This document shows, one piece after another, positions 17,420 through 27,345 of a stretch of DNA of 64,000 nucleotides. Each line of letters starts with the position of its first letter. Positions within the stretch are counted from its first letter, which is position 1. Origin of the DNA: Shewanella sp. NIFS-20-20 (GTDB taxonomy: Bacteria > Pseudomonadota > Gammaproteobacteria > Enterobacterales > Shewanellaceae); assembly GCF_019209865.1 (NCBI RefSeq), contig NZ_JAHUTT010000001.1:62001-126000 (forward strand). The letters are read 5' to 3'. The translations under genes and the position numbers were made by a program. The notes beneath the pieces are model-generated. The model worked only from the letters and a program-made list of their open reading frames with translations, ran no database searches and had not been told where the DNA came from.

Positions 17420-18751
17420 TTAATGACGCGAGCGGAAAACCACAATCAAGATGGCTACGACGGCTAAAATCATGCCATACCAGGTATATGAAACCGCCGC
17501 CAGCGGGCTGATACCAAAGATGGATGCGATTAAGAGCGCTTGCGCACCGTACGGGATTAAGCCTTGGATAATACAGGCAAAGATATCGAGTACACTGGCA
17601 GCGCGCTTAGGAGATACGCCGTGCTTTTGGGCTAAATCTTTAGCAATATCACCACTGACCACAATTGATACTGTATTGTTGGCTACGCAAGCATTCGTGG
17701 CGGCGACAATACCGGCCATGCCCAATTCCGCGGCGCGACAAGAGGCTTCCCCCTTAGACTTTGAAAACCGAGAGATCAGCTTTTCAATTTGTGCGCTGAC
17801 AAACGCTAAGCCACCTTGCTGTTGCATCAGTGCGGCCAATCCGCCCACCAACATCGACAAGATAAAGATTTCTTGCATGTTGCTAAAACCGGCATAAATA
17901 TCTTTGCCAAACGTGATGACATCATAGTGACCTGTCATGAAGCCCGTCGCGCCTGCCAATAGAATGCCTATGGTTAATACCACAAACACATTCAGGCCGG
18001 CGACCGCTAACACTAAGATGGTTAAATAGGGGATGACTTTGACAAAATCTATCGATTGGCTGGCGAGCTCTGCATGGCCCTGACCAATCACGGTAAATAC
18101 CACCAAGGTAATGAGAGATGCTGGCAGTGCGAAAATCAAATTCTCACGGAATTTATCTTTCATTTCACAGCCTTGAGTTCGAGTCGCGGCAATGGTGGTA
18201 TCCGAAATGATCGACAGGTTATCACCAAATAAGGCGCCAGACATGACGGCACCAGCCATTAATGGCAGGCTGATCCCTGCCTGAGTCGCGACCCCAAGAG
18301 CAATGGGCGCGACGGCGGCAATGGTTCCCATGGAAGTGCCCATGGCCGTGGCAATAAATGCCGCGATCACAAAGAAGCCCGGCAAGAGCAATTGTGATGG
18401 AATTAACGATAAGCCCAATGCCACGGTAGCATCGACACCGCCAGTGGCTTTCGCCACGGCGGCAAACGCACCGGCTAACAGGTAAATCAAACACATGGCA
18501 ATAATATTGCTATGGCCGATGCCACGAATAAAGGTCTCAATGGTTTGATTTAAGCTCTGTTTAGATAAGATCACGGCCAAAATAATGGCAGGTAAAATGG
18601 CGATGACACTGGGTAATTGATAAAAGGCGAAGTCGACCCCTTGTGACTGGAAATATAAGCCCGCCCCAATAAATAAGGCCAGAAACACCATTAAGGGCAG
18701 CAAGGCGATAATGGATCCCGAGGATTGATTGTCGTTAGCAGGATGGCTCAA
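17420..18751 (-). CDS. NhaC-type Na+/H+ antiporter family protein
   Basis: A 443-residue inner-membrane protein with about 11-12 helices. Family features include the Ala/Gly-rich core GTSMGTIAAVAPIALGVA, the loop MSGALFGDNLSIISDTTIAATRTQGCEM and the later ATNACVANNTVSIVVSG. The acidic GDN...SDTT loop is characteristic of NhaC-like and ion-transporter-superfamily antiporters. It probably exchanges Na+ (or an organic counter-substrate) for H+. The start is TTG 18751 with GAGAG upstream; MSHPANDN is a hydrophilic N-terminus. Substrate is unproven. Confidence 0.82.
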   Translation of the reverse strand: MSHPANDNQSSGSIIALLPLMVFLALFIGAGLYFQSQGVDFAFYQLPSVIAILPAIILAVILSKQSLNQTIETFIRGIGHSNIIAMCLIYLLAGAFAAVAKATGGVDATVALGLSLIPSQLLLPGFFVIAAFIATAMGTSMGTIAAVAPIALGVATQAGISLPLMAGAVMSGALFGDNLSIISDTTIAATRTQGCEMKDKFRENLIFALPASLITLVVFTVIGQGHAELASQSIDFVKVIPYLTILVLAVAGLNVFVVLTIGILLAGATGFMTGHYDVITFGKDIYAGFSNMQEIFILSMLVGGLAALMQQQGGLAFVSAQIEKLISRFSKSKGEASCRAAELGMAGIVAATNACVANNTVSIVVSGDIAKDLAQKHGVSPKRAASVLDIFACIIQGLIPYGAQALLIASIFGISPLAAVSYTWYGMILAVVAILIVVFRSRH

Positions 18752-18868
18752 TTTAACACTCTCTTATTTTTTTAGGCCTGGCATGCGAACATCCATGAAC
18801 GGCTGCAATGGCAAATGAGGTAGGTCAACACACATTATGACCTTAATTATGGCAAGAATAAGTGAATG

Positions 18869-18896
18869 CTAGACGCCTGTCAATTTAGACGTCTAG
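18869..18896. promoter_or_regulatory. Inverted repeat upstream of the NhaC-type gene
   Basis: CTAGACG (18869-18875) and CGTCTAG (18890-18896) form a perfect 7-bp inverted repeat about 120 bp upstream of the antiporter start. A T-rich run lies beside it. It may be an operator, or a weak terminator end for the lipoprotein side. Confidence 0.3.
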
Positions 18897-18958
18897 ATGT
18901 TTTTACTTCTATGATGGTTTTGTGACCTAAGCCGAATCTGCTCTAGCATTGTTCGGCA

Positions 18959-21900
18959 TTAATCAATTGAACTTTGTAATAATTTATTGTGTGGTAGCAG
19001 GGCACTGACATTATCAGAGTTGGCATGGCCAGCATTGCCCCAAGAGATAATATTGCCCTGATTATCAATGGCCGAAAATCCTCTGTCGCTATGATAAATA
19101 GTTTGAATATTGGTTAACCTATCGGCAACCGCACTGGCATCGCCGCCATCGGTACTGCGGCCCCATGCGACGATGCTACCATCATGTTTAAGTGCGGCGA
19201 AGGCGTATCGATTACCGTAAATTTGTTTGACTTGAGTGAGTTGACTGGCCACTGCCGTGCTGTCACCACCGTCGATACCATCGCCCCAAGTGACCACAGT
19301 GCCATCGGCTTCGAGGGCTGCGAAGGCTTTATAGGTCGAGGAAATTGACTGCACATCTACCGTCGTCGGTATAAAAAATCCGCTAATTCCCTCAGTTGAA
19401 CCGTAAACTATGCTATCTAGGGTGCCAATCGCTTTGACGGCCCCATCATAGTCAAGAAAAGCAAAGGAGGTTTCACTGGCCGTGATGCTAGCCACATTCG
19501 TCATGGTATCTAGGGTGTTTTCCATATCGCCACCCGCCGTCTTATCTCCCCAGCCAAGGCCGATGGCATCCGCCCTAATATAGGCGAATGCTAATTTGTT
19601 ACTGACGACTTGAGTGACATTACTATCTGCGTAGGTCAGGGCGCCGCCCGGTTGCGTTCCCGGCCGGCCAAGGCCCCATTGATAAATCGCGCCGGAATGA
19701 TCCAGTGCCGAAAATGCGTAAGCACTGCCTTTAATTTGCTGAATATTACTTAATACGAGACCGCCCATATCGCCGCCATTATTACTTCTGCCCCACGTGA
19801 CCACAGAACCATCTTGTTTTAGGGCGGCAAATGCACTTTCTGTATGAGCTATGGTGCTGACATTGACTAATTGACCTGCCACGCTGCTACTATCACCGCC
19901 ACGGTCACTGGTGCCCCAAGTCACGACACTGCCATCGTTTTTGACGGCTGCCATGGCATAGTTGTTAGCGTAAATAGCAGAAACATTTTGTAAATCGGCT
20001 TGTACCGTACTGCTATCACCACCAAACTCGGCTTTGCCCCAAGTGACCACGGAACCATCATGTTTCAGGGCAGCGAAGGTGCTTGAACCCGCGAAAATCG
20101 TGGCAACATCGACTAATTGATCGGCGACAGCACTGATATTGCCGCCATTATCTGGTTGCCCCCAAGTGACGACCGTGTCGTCCGTCATCAGGGCGGCGAA
20201 GGCAAAATAGTTAGCATAAATGGTTTTCACTTGATGGCGCGCATAGGTGACATACTCTGTCGTTGACGCGAGTGATAAGCTGTTACTGGTTTGCGCCTCT
20301 AGACGCACATGTTTAAACTTGTCTTGTTGGCTGAGGGTGTAATTAGCCGCAGTGGAAACGACTTGTTCATCAATTAACCAGCGATAGCTATGATAGCTGG
20401 CCTCGCAATGATCACAGCTTATCTCAGCCGAGATGGTATAGCCGGGTAATAAGGTGCCATTTATTGTCAGTGAAGTGATCTCGGCGCGCGGTAACTCGGG
20501 CAGTTGAATATTGATTAAGCCAGTGGCTAAGCCTCCTTGACCGTCACTGATGGTGTATGCGATTTGATCTTGGCCAGCAGCCAAGGTATTCATCTGATAG
20601 CTGATGATCTGCTCGCCAGTGGCAGTCGCGCTGCCTTGGCTTGGCGGGTAAACCTGACTGATCGTTAAGGCATCACCATCGGCATCGCTAATGGCAGAAC
20701 TAATATTGATGGTCAGTGGCGTATACCGATTGGCCTCTAGGGCCGTAATATTCAGGGTGTTGGCGTTTGGGCTTTGATTGGGGCTAGCATCGGAGACTGA
20801 CACCAGGGCACTGCCGATAACAGTGTTTACACCATCGGAAATCACCACATCAAACACATCCTCGCCAATGAATCCTTGCGGCTGATAATTAAGGATTTGA
20901 TTGGCAAATATCACGTTGCCTTGAGCGCCATAGACGGCAACAACCGAGACCACGTCATTATCCGCGTCGTTAATGAGAGGGCCAATATCGATGGTGATAT
21001 CGGTTTGACTATCGGTTGTGGCGGTAATTAACGATAGTGTTGGGGGCGTATTGGCTACCCTTTGCAGCGTCACCTTGAGTTGACTCAAACTAAAGCCACC
21101 TTTGCCGTCGCTGAATATCAGTGACAGGGTGTCGATGTCACCAGCGGTTGGTGCCGTGTAACGAATACTCATGGCCGTGGGCATACTGATCTGGCCGCGA
21201 TGCGCAATCGCATGAGTTAAGGTTATAGGATCGTCATCTTGATCTTGCACTAAATAACTGACATCGAGTGTGAGTACATCGCCATGAGTCATGGTGATGT
21301 TGTCATCAATGCTGATGGGCGGCGAATTTGGATCGGAAACACTAATGACAGCTTCAGCGAGGCGGACTAAGCGACCATCGCTGATCGCCAAGGTAAAGTG
21401 ATCGGTGCCAACAAAGCCACTGGGATCATAGTTAAGCACTAACCCATCAACCGTGACTAGCCCCGCAGCGCCATAGATAGCGCTGATGCTTAACGGATCG
21501 TTTTCGGGATCGCTCACCAACGGACTGATATCAAGGGCGAGGGGAATATCATGTTGCGTGGCGGCGACAATGGGACTGACTTGTGGCGGCTGGTTGGCAG
21601 CGTAGGGGTCGATAACATTGATGTTGACGATATTCTGGATTTGTTGCTTTCGCGAGTCCTCAATAATATACACAAACTCATCGGTTCCAGTGAAACCTAT
21701 GGGCGGGGTGTAGGTCAGTTTGGTATCGGCGGTAATCGCCACTTGGCCTTGGCCACCTAAGGTTTTCACCAATTGCAAATTATCGCCTAACGGGTGATTG
21801 ATGTAGGGGCTAATATCGAGAGTGAGTGCTTGTTCCATCAGAACCGATGCCGTAATCGCTTGGGCTGTGGGTCCTTGTGCATCGCTAAGGCTCACCTGAA

Positions 21901-22852
21901 TTTGGGCTAGGCTCATGACGCCATTTGGGGTTGAGACTTTATAGTTAATGCTCCATGGCCCTTGGCTATCGTCGGGAGTCACAAGGATTTGTTTGGGCGC
22001 AATTTGGCTAAAGACCTCAACTTGGCCGCTTAACTGGATGATCTCAGCATTGTTAGCCTCGGTGCCGCTGAGTAACATCAGCGCGTCTAAATCGATCACT
22101 AATGATTGATTCGGCGGGCTCACTCCCTGCCAATTGGCGGCGGTTAATATGGCCTGATCGACGCCTATCACGATATCTATCGTGCCTTGGCCGTAGAGTT
22201 CGCCTTGGCGAAAAGAAAATTGGATCTGAGCGACGCCAGGCGTGGAAGGCGCTTGGTATTCAATGTATTGGTCTTGGATGCTGGCATTGGTGCTTAGCCA
22301 GAGTAATTCGATGGGCTGCTGGTTGCTTAATCGCCCGAGTATGGCTTGCTGCCAGTTAAACTGCCAAGTTTCGTTGGGTTGCAATTGTTGATCAAACAGT
22401 AACTTTGTCTGTGATGTGCTGGTACTCAGTTGATTGATGCTCAGCAGCAATTGTATGCTCAGCATAGGATCGCTTTGGCTTTGAACAATAATCGGGGTGG
22501 TTTGCAGGCCATTTTGTGCGGCGGTGACAATTTTGAGATGTTGTGCAGCCAGTATCGAGACACTATGAGGTTGGTTGAGGTTATCGACAGAAGTCACCGA
22601 CCAAGCTTGATTATCTAGTGATAAATAACGATTAAGATCAATAATATGGGTCTGGTCGCTGGTTAAACTTAATTGAATTTGGTTGGGCACCTGAGGAGAT
22701 TCAATCGGCGCGGGAGTCGGTGCGGGTTCTGATGTGTTTATCTCAATATAGTGGGTGTCTTTACAACCGGAAATTACCAGTAACATCACCAGCCATAACC
22801 GGTGGCGTTTGAGTGTTTCCCAAAGTACAGACCCAAACCTTAGTTGAAACAT
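18959..22852 (-). CDS. Large surface lipoprotein with cadherin-like and RCC1-like repeats
   Basis: A 1297-residue protein. A lipoprotein signal ends in LVISGC, with Cys30 as the lipidated residue. The next residues are KD, so Lys occupies the position after Cys and outer-membrane sorting is expected. The middle (about 250-800) holds repeated bacterial cadherin-like/Ig-type domains with the pattern D-x-DN-D-x-(I/L)-(S/T) and GxDxF-x-(Y/V)-x-(I/V)-SDG. The C-terminal third (about 870-1290) has nine or ten units of about 41 residues of the form FAALKxDGSVVTWG...GGDSS, matching RCC1-like beta-propeller repeats. ATG 22852 has AAGGA upstream. It is divergent from mpl and appears to stand alone. Adhesion or surface binding is plausible, but function is unknown. 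Confidence 0.8.
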   Translation of the reverse strand: MFQLRFGSVLWETLKRHRLWLVMLLVISGCKDTHYIEINTSEPAPTPAPIESPQVPNQIQLSLTSDQTHIIDLNRYLSLDNQAWSVTSVDNLNQPHSVSILAAQHLKIVTAAQNGLQTTPIIVQSQSDPMLSIQLLLSINQLSTSTSQTKLLFDQQLQPNETWQFNWQQAILGRLSNQQPIELLWLSTNASIQDQYIEYQAPSTPGVAQIQFSFRQGELYGQGTIDIVIGVDQAILTAANWQGVSPPNQSLVIDLDALMLLSGTEANNAEIIQLSGQVEVFSQIAPKQILVTPDDSQGPWSINYKVSTPNGVMSLAQIQVSLSDAQGPTAQAITASVLMEQALTLDISPYINHPLGDNLQLVKTLGGQGQVAITADTKLTYTPPIGFTGTDEFVYIIEDSRKQQIQNIVNINVIDPYAANQPPQVSPIVAATQHDIPLALDISPLVSDPENDPLSISAIYGAAGLVTVDGLVLNYDPSGFVGTDHFTLAISDGRLVRLAEAVISVSDPNSPPISIDDNITMTHGDVLTLDVSYLVQDQDDDPITLTHAIAHRGQISMPTAMSIRYTAPTAGDIDTLSLIFSDGKGGFSLSQLKVTLQRVANTPPTLSLITATTDSQTDITIDIGPLINDADNDVVSVVAVYGAQGNVIFANQILNYQPQGFIGEDVFDVVISDGVNTVIGSALVSVSDASPNQSPNANTLNITALEANRYTPLTINISSAISDADGDALTISQVYPPSQGSATATGEQIISYQMNTLAAGQDQIAYTISDGQGGLATGLINIQLPELPRAEITSLTINGTLLPGYTISAEISCDHCEASYHSYRWLIDEQVVSTAANYTLSQQDKFKHVRLEAQTSNSLSLASTTEYVTYARHQVKTIYANYFAFAALMTDDTVVTWGQPDNGGNISAVADQLVDVATIFAGSSTFAALKHDGSVVTWGKAEFGGDSSTVQADLQNVSAIYANNYAMAAVKNDGSVVTWGTSDRGGDSSSVAGQLVNVSTIAHTESAFAALKQDGSVVTWGRSNNGGDMGGLVLSNIQQIKGSAYAFSALDHSGAIYQWGLGRPGTQPGGALTYADSNVTQVVSNKLAFAYIRADAIGLGWGDKTAGGDMENTLDTMTNVASITASETSFAFLDYDGAVKAIGTLDSIVYGSTEGISGFFIPTTVDVQSISSTYKAFAALEADGTVVTWGDGIDGGDSTAVASQLTQVKQIYGNRYAFAALKHDGSIVAWGRSTDGGDASAVADRLTNIQTIYHSDRGFSAIDNQGNIISWGNAGHANSDNVSALLPHNKLLQSSID

Positions 22853-22918
22853 TACACATCCTTATAAAAAAACCTATTTCCTTAGCTTGATTTTAGTCGT
22901 TCTTCAAGAATTTGCATT

Positions 22919-22946
22919 TTGAGTCGTCAGCGATGGTGCGTACAAT
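22919..22946 (+). promoter_or_regulatory. Candidate sigma-70 promoter of mpl
   Basis: TTGAGT (22919-22924) and TACAAT (22941-22946) are spaced by 16 bases. The -10 element ends about 30 bases before the mpl start. Confidence 0.4.
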
Positions 22947-22975
22947 AGTCAATAAGTTAATTATTTGAGCATGAT

Positions 22976-24343
22976 ATGCGTATTCATATTCTTGGGATTT
23001 GCGGCACGTTTATGGGGGGCATTGCCTTATTGGCCAGAGCCATGGGGCATGAGGTAACCGGTAGTGATGCCAATGTGTATCCCCCCATGAGCACTCAGTT
23101 GGAAGAACAAGGGATCAGCTTGATCCAAGGGTTTGATCCTGCGCAACTGGATCATGCCCCCGATCTGGTGGTGATAGGCAATGCCATGAGCCGTGGCAAC
23201 CCGTGTGTTGAAGCTGTGCTCAACCTAGGCTTGAAATACACCTCTGGCCCTCAGTTTCTCGCCGATTATATCTTGCCGAGTAAATGGGTATTAGCGGTTG
23301 CTGGCACCCATGGAAAAACGTCGACCGCCAGCATGTTAGCTTGGATCTTAGAAGCATGCGGCTATCAGCCCGGATTCTTAATCGGTGGCGTTCCCCAAAA
23401 TTTTGGCATTTCAGCGCGCTTAGGGGCAACCGACTTCTTTGTGGTCGAAGCCGATGAATATGACAGTGCTTTTTTTGATAAGCGATCTAAGTTTGTTCAT
23501 TACCAGCCAAACACCTTAGTGATTAATAATTTAGAATTTGATCACGCGGATATTTTTGCTGATCTGGCGGCAATTCAGCGTCAATTCAACCATGTGATCC
23601 GTACCGTGCCATCCCAAGGGAAAATCATTTGGCCGAGTTCCAGTCAGGCGGTGGCAGATGTGATAGCTCAAGGCTGTTGGAGTGAGCAAGAGACCTTAAA
23701 CCTTGATAATACTACCCCAGGTTGGTTTTTAGACGCCTTGGCCGATGATGGTCATGAGTTTGCGGTATACCTTGATGGCGAGCAGCAAGGCGTGGTCAAT
23801 TGGTCGTTAATCGGGCGCCATAATATGGAAAATGCCTTGATGGCTATCGCCGCCGCCCGCCATGTTGGTGTGGCGCCAGCCCATGCGATAGCGGCCTTGG
23901 CTGAGTTTGTACCACCTAAACGGAGAATGGAGCTGTTGGGATCGGTTAAGGGCGTGAGTGTCTATGATGATTTCGCCCATCACCCGACAGCCATCGCGAC
24001 CACATTAGCGGCCCTGCGCGCTAAAGTCGGTGAGGCCTCCATTAGTGTGATTTTAGAGCCGCGCTCCAACACCATGAAAAGTGGGGTTCATAAAGACACC
24101 TTGGCGACGTCGTTGGCATTGGCTGATTCTGTCTATTTATATCAGTCTGATGCCGTCACCTGGGATATTGCCGCCGCCATGCAAGATGCCAAGATTCATA
24201 CCCAAATCTTCAACAGTGTCGATGCGATTGTTGCCGATGTTTGCCAAGCGGCAAGCGCCGAGCATATTTTAGTCATGAGTAATGGGGGGTTTGAAGGCAT
24301 TCATACCAAGCTGCTACGCGCCTTGGCTGAGGTAGAGTCATGA
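22976..24343 (+). CDS. mpl: UDP-N-acetylmuramate:L-Ala-gamma-D-Glu-meso-DAP ligase
   Basis: A 455-residue cytoplasmic Mur-ligase-family enzyme of peptidoglycan recycling. It joins the recovered tripeptide to UDP-MurNAc using ATP. The N-terminal nucleotide fold ([31 protein letters not shown]) and the ATP site [14 protein letters not shown] are diagnostic; the Mpl-type Cys-Gly-Thr near the start separates it from MurC. Its stop overlaps the ubiX start (ATGA), so mpl and ubiX are coupled. Confidence 0.96.
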   Translation: MRIHILGICGTFMGGIALLARAMGHEVTGSDANVYPPMSTQLEEQGISLIQGFDPAQLDHAPDLVVIGNAMSRGNPCVEAVLNLGLKYTSGPQFLADYILPSKWVLAVAGTHGKTSTASMLAWILEACGYQPGFLIGGVPQNFGISARLGATDFFVVEADEYDSAFFDKRSKFVHYQPNTLVINNLEFDHADIFADLAAIQRQFNHVIRTVPSQGKIIWPSSSQAVADVIAQGCWSEQETLNLDNTTPGWFLDALADDGHEFAVYLDGEQQGVVNWSLIGRHNMENALMAIAAARHVGVAPAHAIAALAEFVPPKRRMELLGSVKGVSVYDDFAHHPTAIATTLAALRAKVGEASISVILEPRSNTMKSGVHKDTLATSLALADSVYLYQSDAVTWDIAAAMQDAKIHTQIFNSVDAIVADVCQAASAEHILVMSNGGFEGIHTKLLRALAEVES

Positions 24344-24981
24344 AACAACAGATGAAAAGCATAAGTTTAGGCTGGACTGGCGCATCGGGTGCGCCCTATG
24401 GCTTGACCCTGCTCAAGTGCTTGCTTGAGGCGGATTATCGGGTATTTTTAATGATTTCTTCGGCGGCAAGGGTGGTATTGGCGACCGAACAAGGACTCAA
24501 GCTGAGTGCCAATCCTGCGCAAGCCACTTCGCAAATTCTGACGTACCTTGGCTGTGAGCGTGGCGAACTGGTGGTGCTAGGTAAAGATCAGTGGTTCTCG
24601 CCGCCGGCGTCAGGCAGTGCGGCGCCGAAACAAATGGTTGTCTGCCCTTGCTCGACGGGCTCGTTGGCTGCGATTGCTAGTGGTATGAGCAACAATTTAT
24701 TGGAAAGAGCGGCGGATGTCATATTAAAAGAACGTGGTCAATTAATCTTAGTTCCGCGGGAAATGCCATTTAATAGCATTCACTTAGAGCATATGCTTAA
24801 GCTCACCAATATGGGGACTGTTATCATGCCGGCGTCACCAGGTTTTTATCATGATCCCAAATCAATCCAAGATCTGGTAAACTTCGTGGTCGCCCGAATT
24901 TTAGACCATTTAGGCGTTGACCATGTACTAAGCCAGCGCTGGGGTTATGACTCTGGCATTGAGGCTGAAACCGACAATTGA
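24340..24981 (+). CDS. ubiX: Flavin prenyltransferase UbiX
   Basis: A 213-residue flavoprotein that attaches a dimethylallyl group to FMN, making the prenyl-FMN cofactor for UbiD decarboxylase in ubiquinone synthesis. Marks are [14 protein letters not shown] (FMN phosphate loop), [14 protein letters not shown], and [22 protein letters not shown] with the prenyl-site Arg and Glu. It overlaps mpl by four bases. There are two possible Met starts (residues 1 and 5); the first is coupled to mpl. Confidence 0.95.
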   Translation: MKQQMKSISLGWTGASGAPYGLTLLKCLLEADYRVFLMISSAARVVLATEQGLKLSANPAQATSQILTYLGCERGELVVLGKDQWFSPPASGSAAPKQMVVCPCSTGSLAAIASGMSNNLLERAADVILKERGQLILVPREMPFNSIHLEHMLKLTNMGTVIMPASPGFYHDPKSIQDLVNFVVARILDHLGVDHVLSQRWGYDSGIEAETDN

Positions 24982-24988
24982 GAGTGCT

Positions 24989-25519
24989 ATGAAACACACC
25001 ATTGAAGAGATGATCTCGACCGCCGAGATTAATATTAAACTGGACGAGTTGGCTGAAAAGATTAATGCCCACTACGTCAACAGTGAGCGTTTATTAATGG
25101 TGGGCTTACTGAAAGGCTCGGCTGTATTTATGGCAGATTTATGCCGTCGCATTAACGGACATGTTGAAATAGATTTTATGGCGGTATCCAGTTATGGCTC
25201 GGCCATGACCAGTTCTCGCGATGTTAAGATCCTCAAAGATGTGCAATCAGACATTCAAGGTCGTGATGTGCTCATCGTTGAAGATTTGATTGATTCAGGT
25301 AATACCCTTAATAAAATCCGCGAGATGTTATTGCTACGTGACCCAAAGAGCCTCGCTTTATGTACCTTACTCGACAAGCCTGAGCGTCGAGAAGTGGATG
25401 TGCCTGTCGATTTCATTGGTTTCACTATTCCTGATGAGTTTATCGTCGGTTATGGGATCGATTACGCCGAGCAATATCGAAATCTTCCCTATATCGCCAA
25501 GGTTATTCCACTGGAATAA
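24989..25519 (+). CDS. hpt: Hypoxanthine phosphoribosyltransferase
   Basis: A 176-residue purine-salvage enzyme that converts hypoxanthine (and guanine) plus PRPP to the nucleotide. The PRPP loop [14 protein letters not shown] and the block [19 protein letters not shown] are characteristic. ATG 24989 (MKHTIEEM) is chosen because it matches the start of E. coli Hpt; the upstream ATG 24947 would overlap ubiX. yadG and yadH follow, and hpt also neighbours yadGH in E. coli. Confidence 0.96.
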   Translation: MKHTIEEMISTAEINIKLDELAEKINAHYVNSERLLMVGLLKGSAVFMADLCRRINGHVEIDFMAVSSYGSAMTSSRDVKILKDVQSDIQGRDVLIVEDLIDSGNTLNKIREMLLLRDPKSLALCTLLDKPERREVDVPVDFIGFTIPDEFIVGYGIDYAEQYRNLPYIAKVIPLE

Positions 25520-25523
25520 CCCT

Positions 25524-25553
25524 AAAAACTCCCGCAAATGCGGGAGTTTTTTT
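25524..25553 (+). terminator. Rho-independent terminator of hpt
   Basis: The stem AAAACTCCCGCA/TGCGGGAGTTTT with an AA loop is followed by a run of T residues. Confidence 0.9.
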
Positions 25554-25592
25554 AGCCATTTTGCTCAAAAGATCGAATCATAGGACCCTGAT

Positions 25593-26528
25593 ATGACACA
25601 GCTTGCGCTTGAAATTAATGGACTTCAGAAAACATATCAAACCGGTGTACATGCGGTAAAAGGTATTAGCCTTAGCGTACCTCAAGGAGATTTCTTTGCC
25701 TTGCTAGGCCCTAATGGTGCGGGTAAGTCGAGTACCATTGGAATAATTAGCTCGTTAGTGCAAAAGACCTCGGGTCAGATCAAGGTATTTGGTTATGACT
25801 TAGATAGTCAGTTAGAGCAGGCGAAATTATGCATTGGTCTGGTACCACAAGAATTTAATTTCAATCAGTTTGAAACCGTGTTGCAAATTGTGGTCAACCA
25901 AGCCGGTTATTATGGCGTGCCTCGTCATATTGCCATGGACCGAGCTAAAACTTATTTAAGTCAGTTGGATTTATGGGAAAAGCGCGACAGTCAGTCGCGT
26001 GAACTGTCCGGCGGCATGAAACGTCGCTTAATGATTGCGCGGGCATTAATGCATCAGCCCAAGTTATTGATCTTAGATGAGCCCACCGCTGGGGTTGATA
26101 TTGAACTACGGCGGTCGATGTGGGAGTTTTTACGGAGGCTTAATGAGCAAGGTGTGACGATCATTTTGACGACTCATTACCTCGAAGAAGCGGAAATGCT
26201 GTGTCGTAATATCGGTATTATCGATAGAGGTCAGCTGGTGGAATGCACCAGCATGAAGCAACTGCTGAGCCAGCTCAATGTTGAAACCTTCATTCTTGAC
26301 TGTCGGCAGGCGTTAACTGAGATGCCGGATCTTAATGGTGTGACAGGGAGGTTAGTGGATACTCACACACTGGAGGTGGATGTTGAGAAGCACCACAGCC
26401 TTAATCATGTCTTTGCCGCGTTAACTGAGCAAGGCATTCATATTGTCTCCATGCGAAATAAAGCCAATCGCTTAGAAGAGCTATTTGTTCGACTGGTGCA
26501 AAATAGTGTGCAGGAGCCCAACGAATGA
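25593..26528 (+). CDS. yadG: ABC transporter ATP-binding protein YadG
   Basis: A 311-residue ABC ATPase. The Walker A is GPNGAGKSS, the signature is ELSGGMKRRL, and the Walker B is LLILDEPTAGVD. An additional C-terminal domain of about 80 residues follows. It pairs with the YadH permease, whose start overlaps this stop by four bases. The ABC-2 class to which these belong mostly exports lipids, polysaccharides or drugs; the substrate is unknown. Confidence 0.92.
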   Translation: MTQLALEINGLQKTYQTGVHAVKGISLSVPQGDFFALLGPNGAGKSSTIGIISSLVQKTSGQIKVFGYDLDSQLEQAKLCIGLVPQEFNFNQFETVLQIVVNQAGYYGVPRHIAMDRAKTYLSQLDLWEKRDSQSRELSGGMKRRLMIARALMHQPKLLILDEPTAGVDIELRRSMWEFLRRLNEQGVTIILTTHYLEEAEMLCRNIGIIDRGQLVECTSMKQLLSQLNVETFILDCRQALTEMPDLNGVTGRLVDTHTLEVDVEKHHSLNHVFAALTEQGIHIVSMRNKANRLEELFVRLVQNSVQEPNE

Positions 26529-27295
26529 ACCACTTATATCTGATTGCATTTAAAAGCATTTTAATAAAAGAAATCAATCGTTTTACCCGTATTTGGGTGC
26601 AAACGTTAGTGCCTCCAGCCATTACCATGACCCTCTATTTTTTGATTTTTGGTAATCTAGTGGGCAGTCGTATCGGTGAGATGGGCGGCGTATCATATAT
26701 GGCCTTTATCGCGCCAGGTTTAATCATGATGTCAGTGATTACCAACTCATATTCCAATGTGGCTTCGTCGTTTTATAGTGCCAAGTTTCAACGCAATTTA
26801 GAAGAGCTGATGGTCGCGCCTGTGCCGCATTATGTGATGATTGCGGGCTATGTGGGCGGCGGCGTGACTCGCGGGTTATGTGTCGGGGTTATTGTGACCT
26901 TAGTGGCGACGTTTTTTGTCGACTTACAGATTGAACATTGGGGGCTGATGCTATTAACTGTGTTATTGACCTCGATACTCTTTTCGTTGGCGGGGTTAAT
27001 CAATGCGGTGTTTGCCAAAAGCTTCGACGATATCAGCATTATTCCGACCTTTGTGCTGACACCATTAACCTATTTAGGCGGGGTGTTTTATTCACTGTCG
27101 TTATTGCCTGAGTTTTGGCGTGGAGTCTCGACTTTAAACCCTGTGGTTTATATGATCAACGTCTTCCGCTATAGCTTTTTAGGTATTGCCGACATCAGTG
27201 TGCCCTTGTCGGTTGCTATCATGGTCGGCTTTTGTCTGGCATTTTGGTGGATTGCTTACTATCTAATCTCTCGCGGGATTGGCTTAAGAAGTTAA
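26525..27295 (+). CDS. yadH: ABC-2 type transporter permease YadH
   Basis: A 256-residue inner-membrane permease with six predicted helices. Typical ABC-2 features are the loop RNLEELMVAPVPHYVMIAGYV and the segment FVLTPLTYLGGVFYSLSLLPEFWRG. It is translationally coupled to yadG. The substrate is not known. Confidence 0.92.
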   Translation: MNHLYLIAFKSILIKEINRFTRIWVQTLVPPAITMTLYFLIFGNLVGSRIGEMGGVSYMAFIAPGLIMMSVITNSYSNVASSFYSAKFQRNLEELMVAPVPHYVMIAGYVGGGVTRGLCVGVIVTLVATFFVDLQIEHWGLMLLTVLLTSILFSLAGLINAVFAKSFDDISIIPTFVLTPLTYLGGVFYSLSLLPEFWRGVSTLNPVVYMINVFRYSFLGIADISVPLSVAIMVGFCLAFWWIAYYLISRGIGLRS

Positions 27296-27323
27296 GCCTT
27301 TGATTATGCAGTGGCAATAAGTG

Positions 27324-27339
27324 GGGGGCATGTGCCCCC
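27324..27339. terminator. Short hairpin between convergent yadH and the chemoreceptor gene
   Basis: GGGGGCA and TGCCCCC form a 7-bp perfect stem midway between the two stop codons. There is no T run. Confidence 0.45.
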
Positions 27340-27345
27340 GACTGA

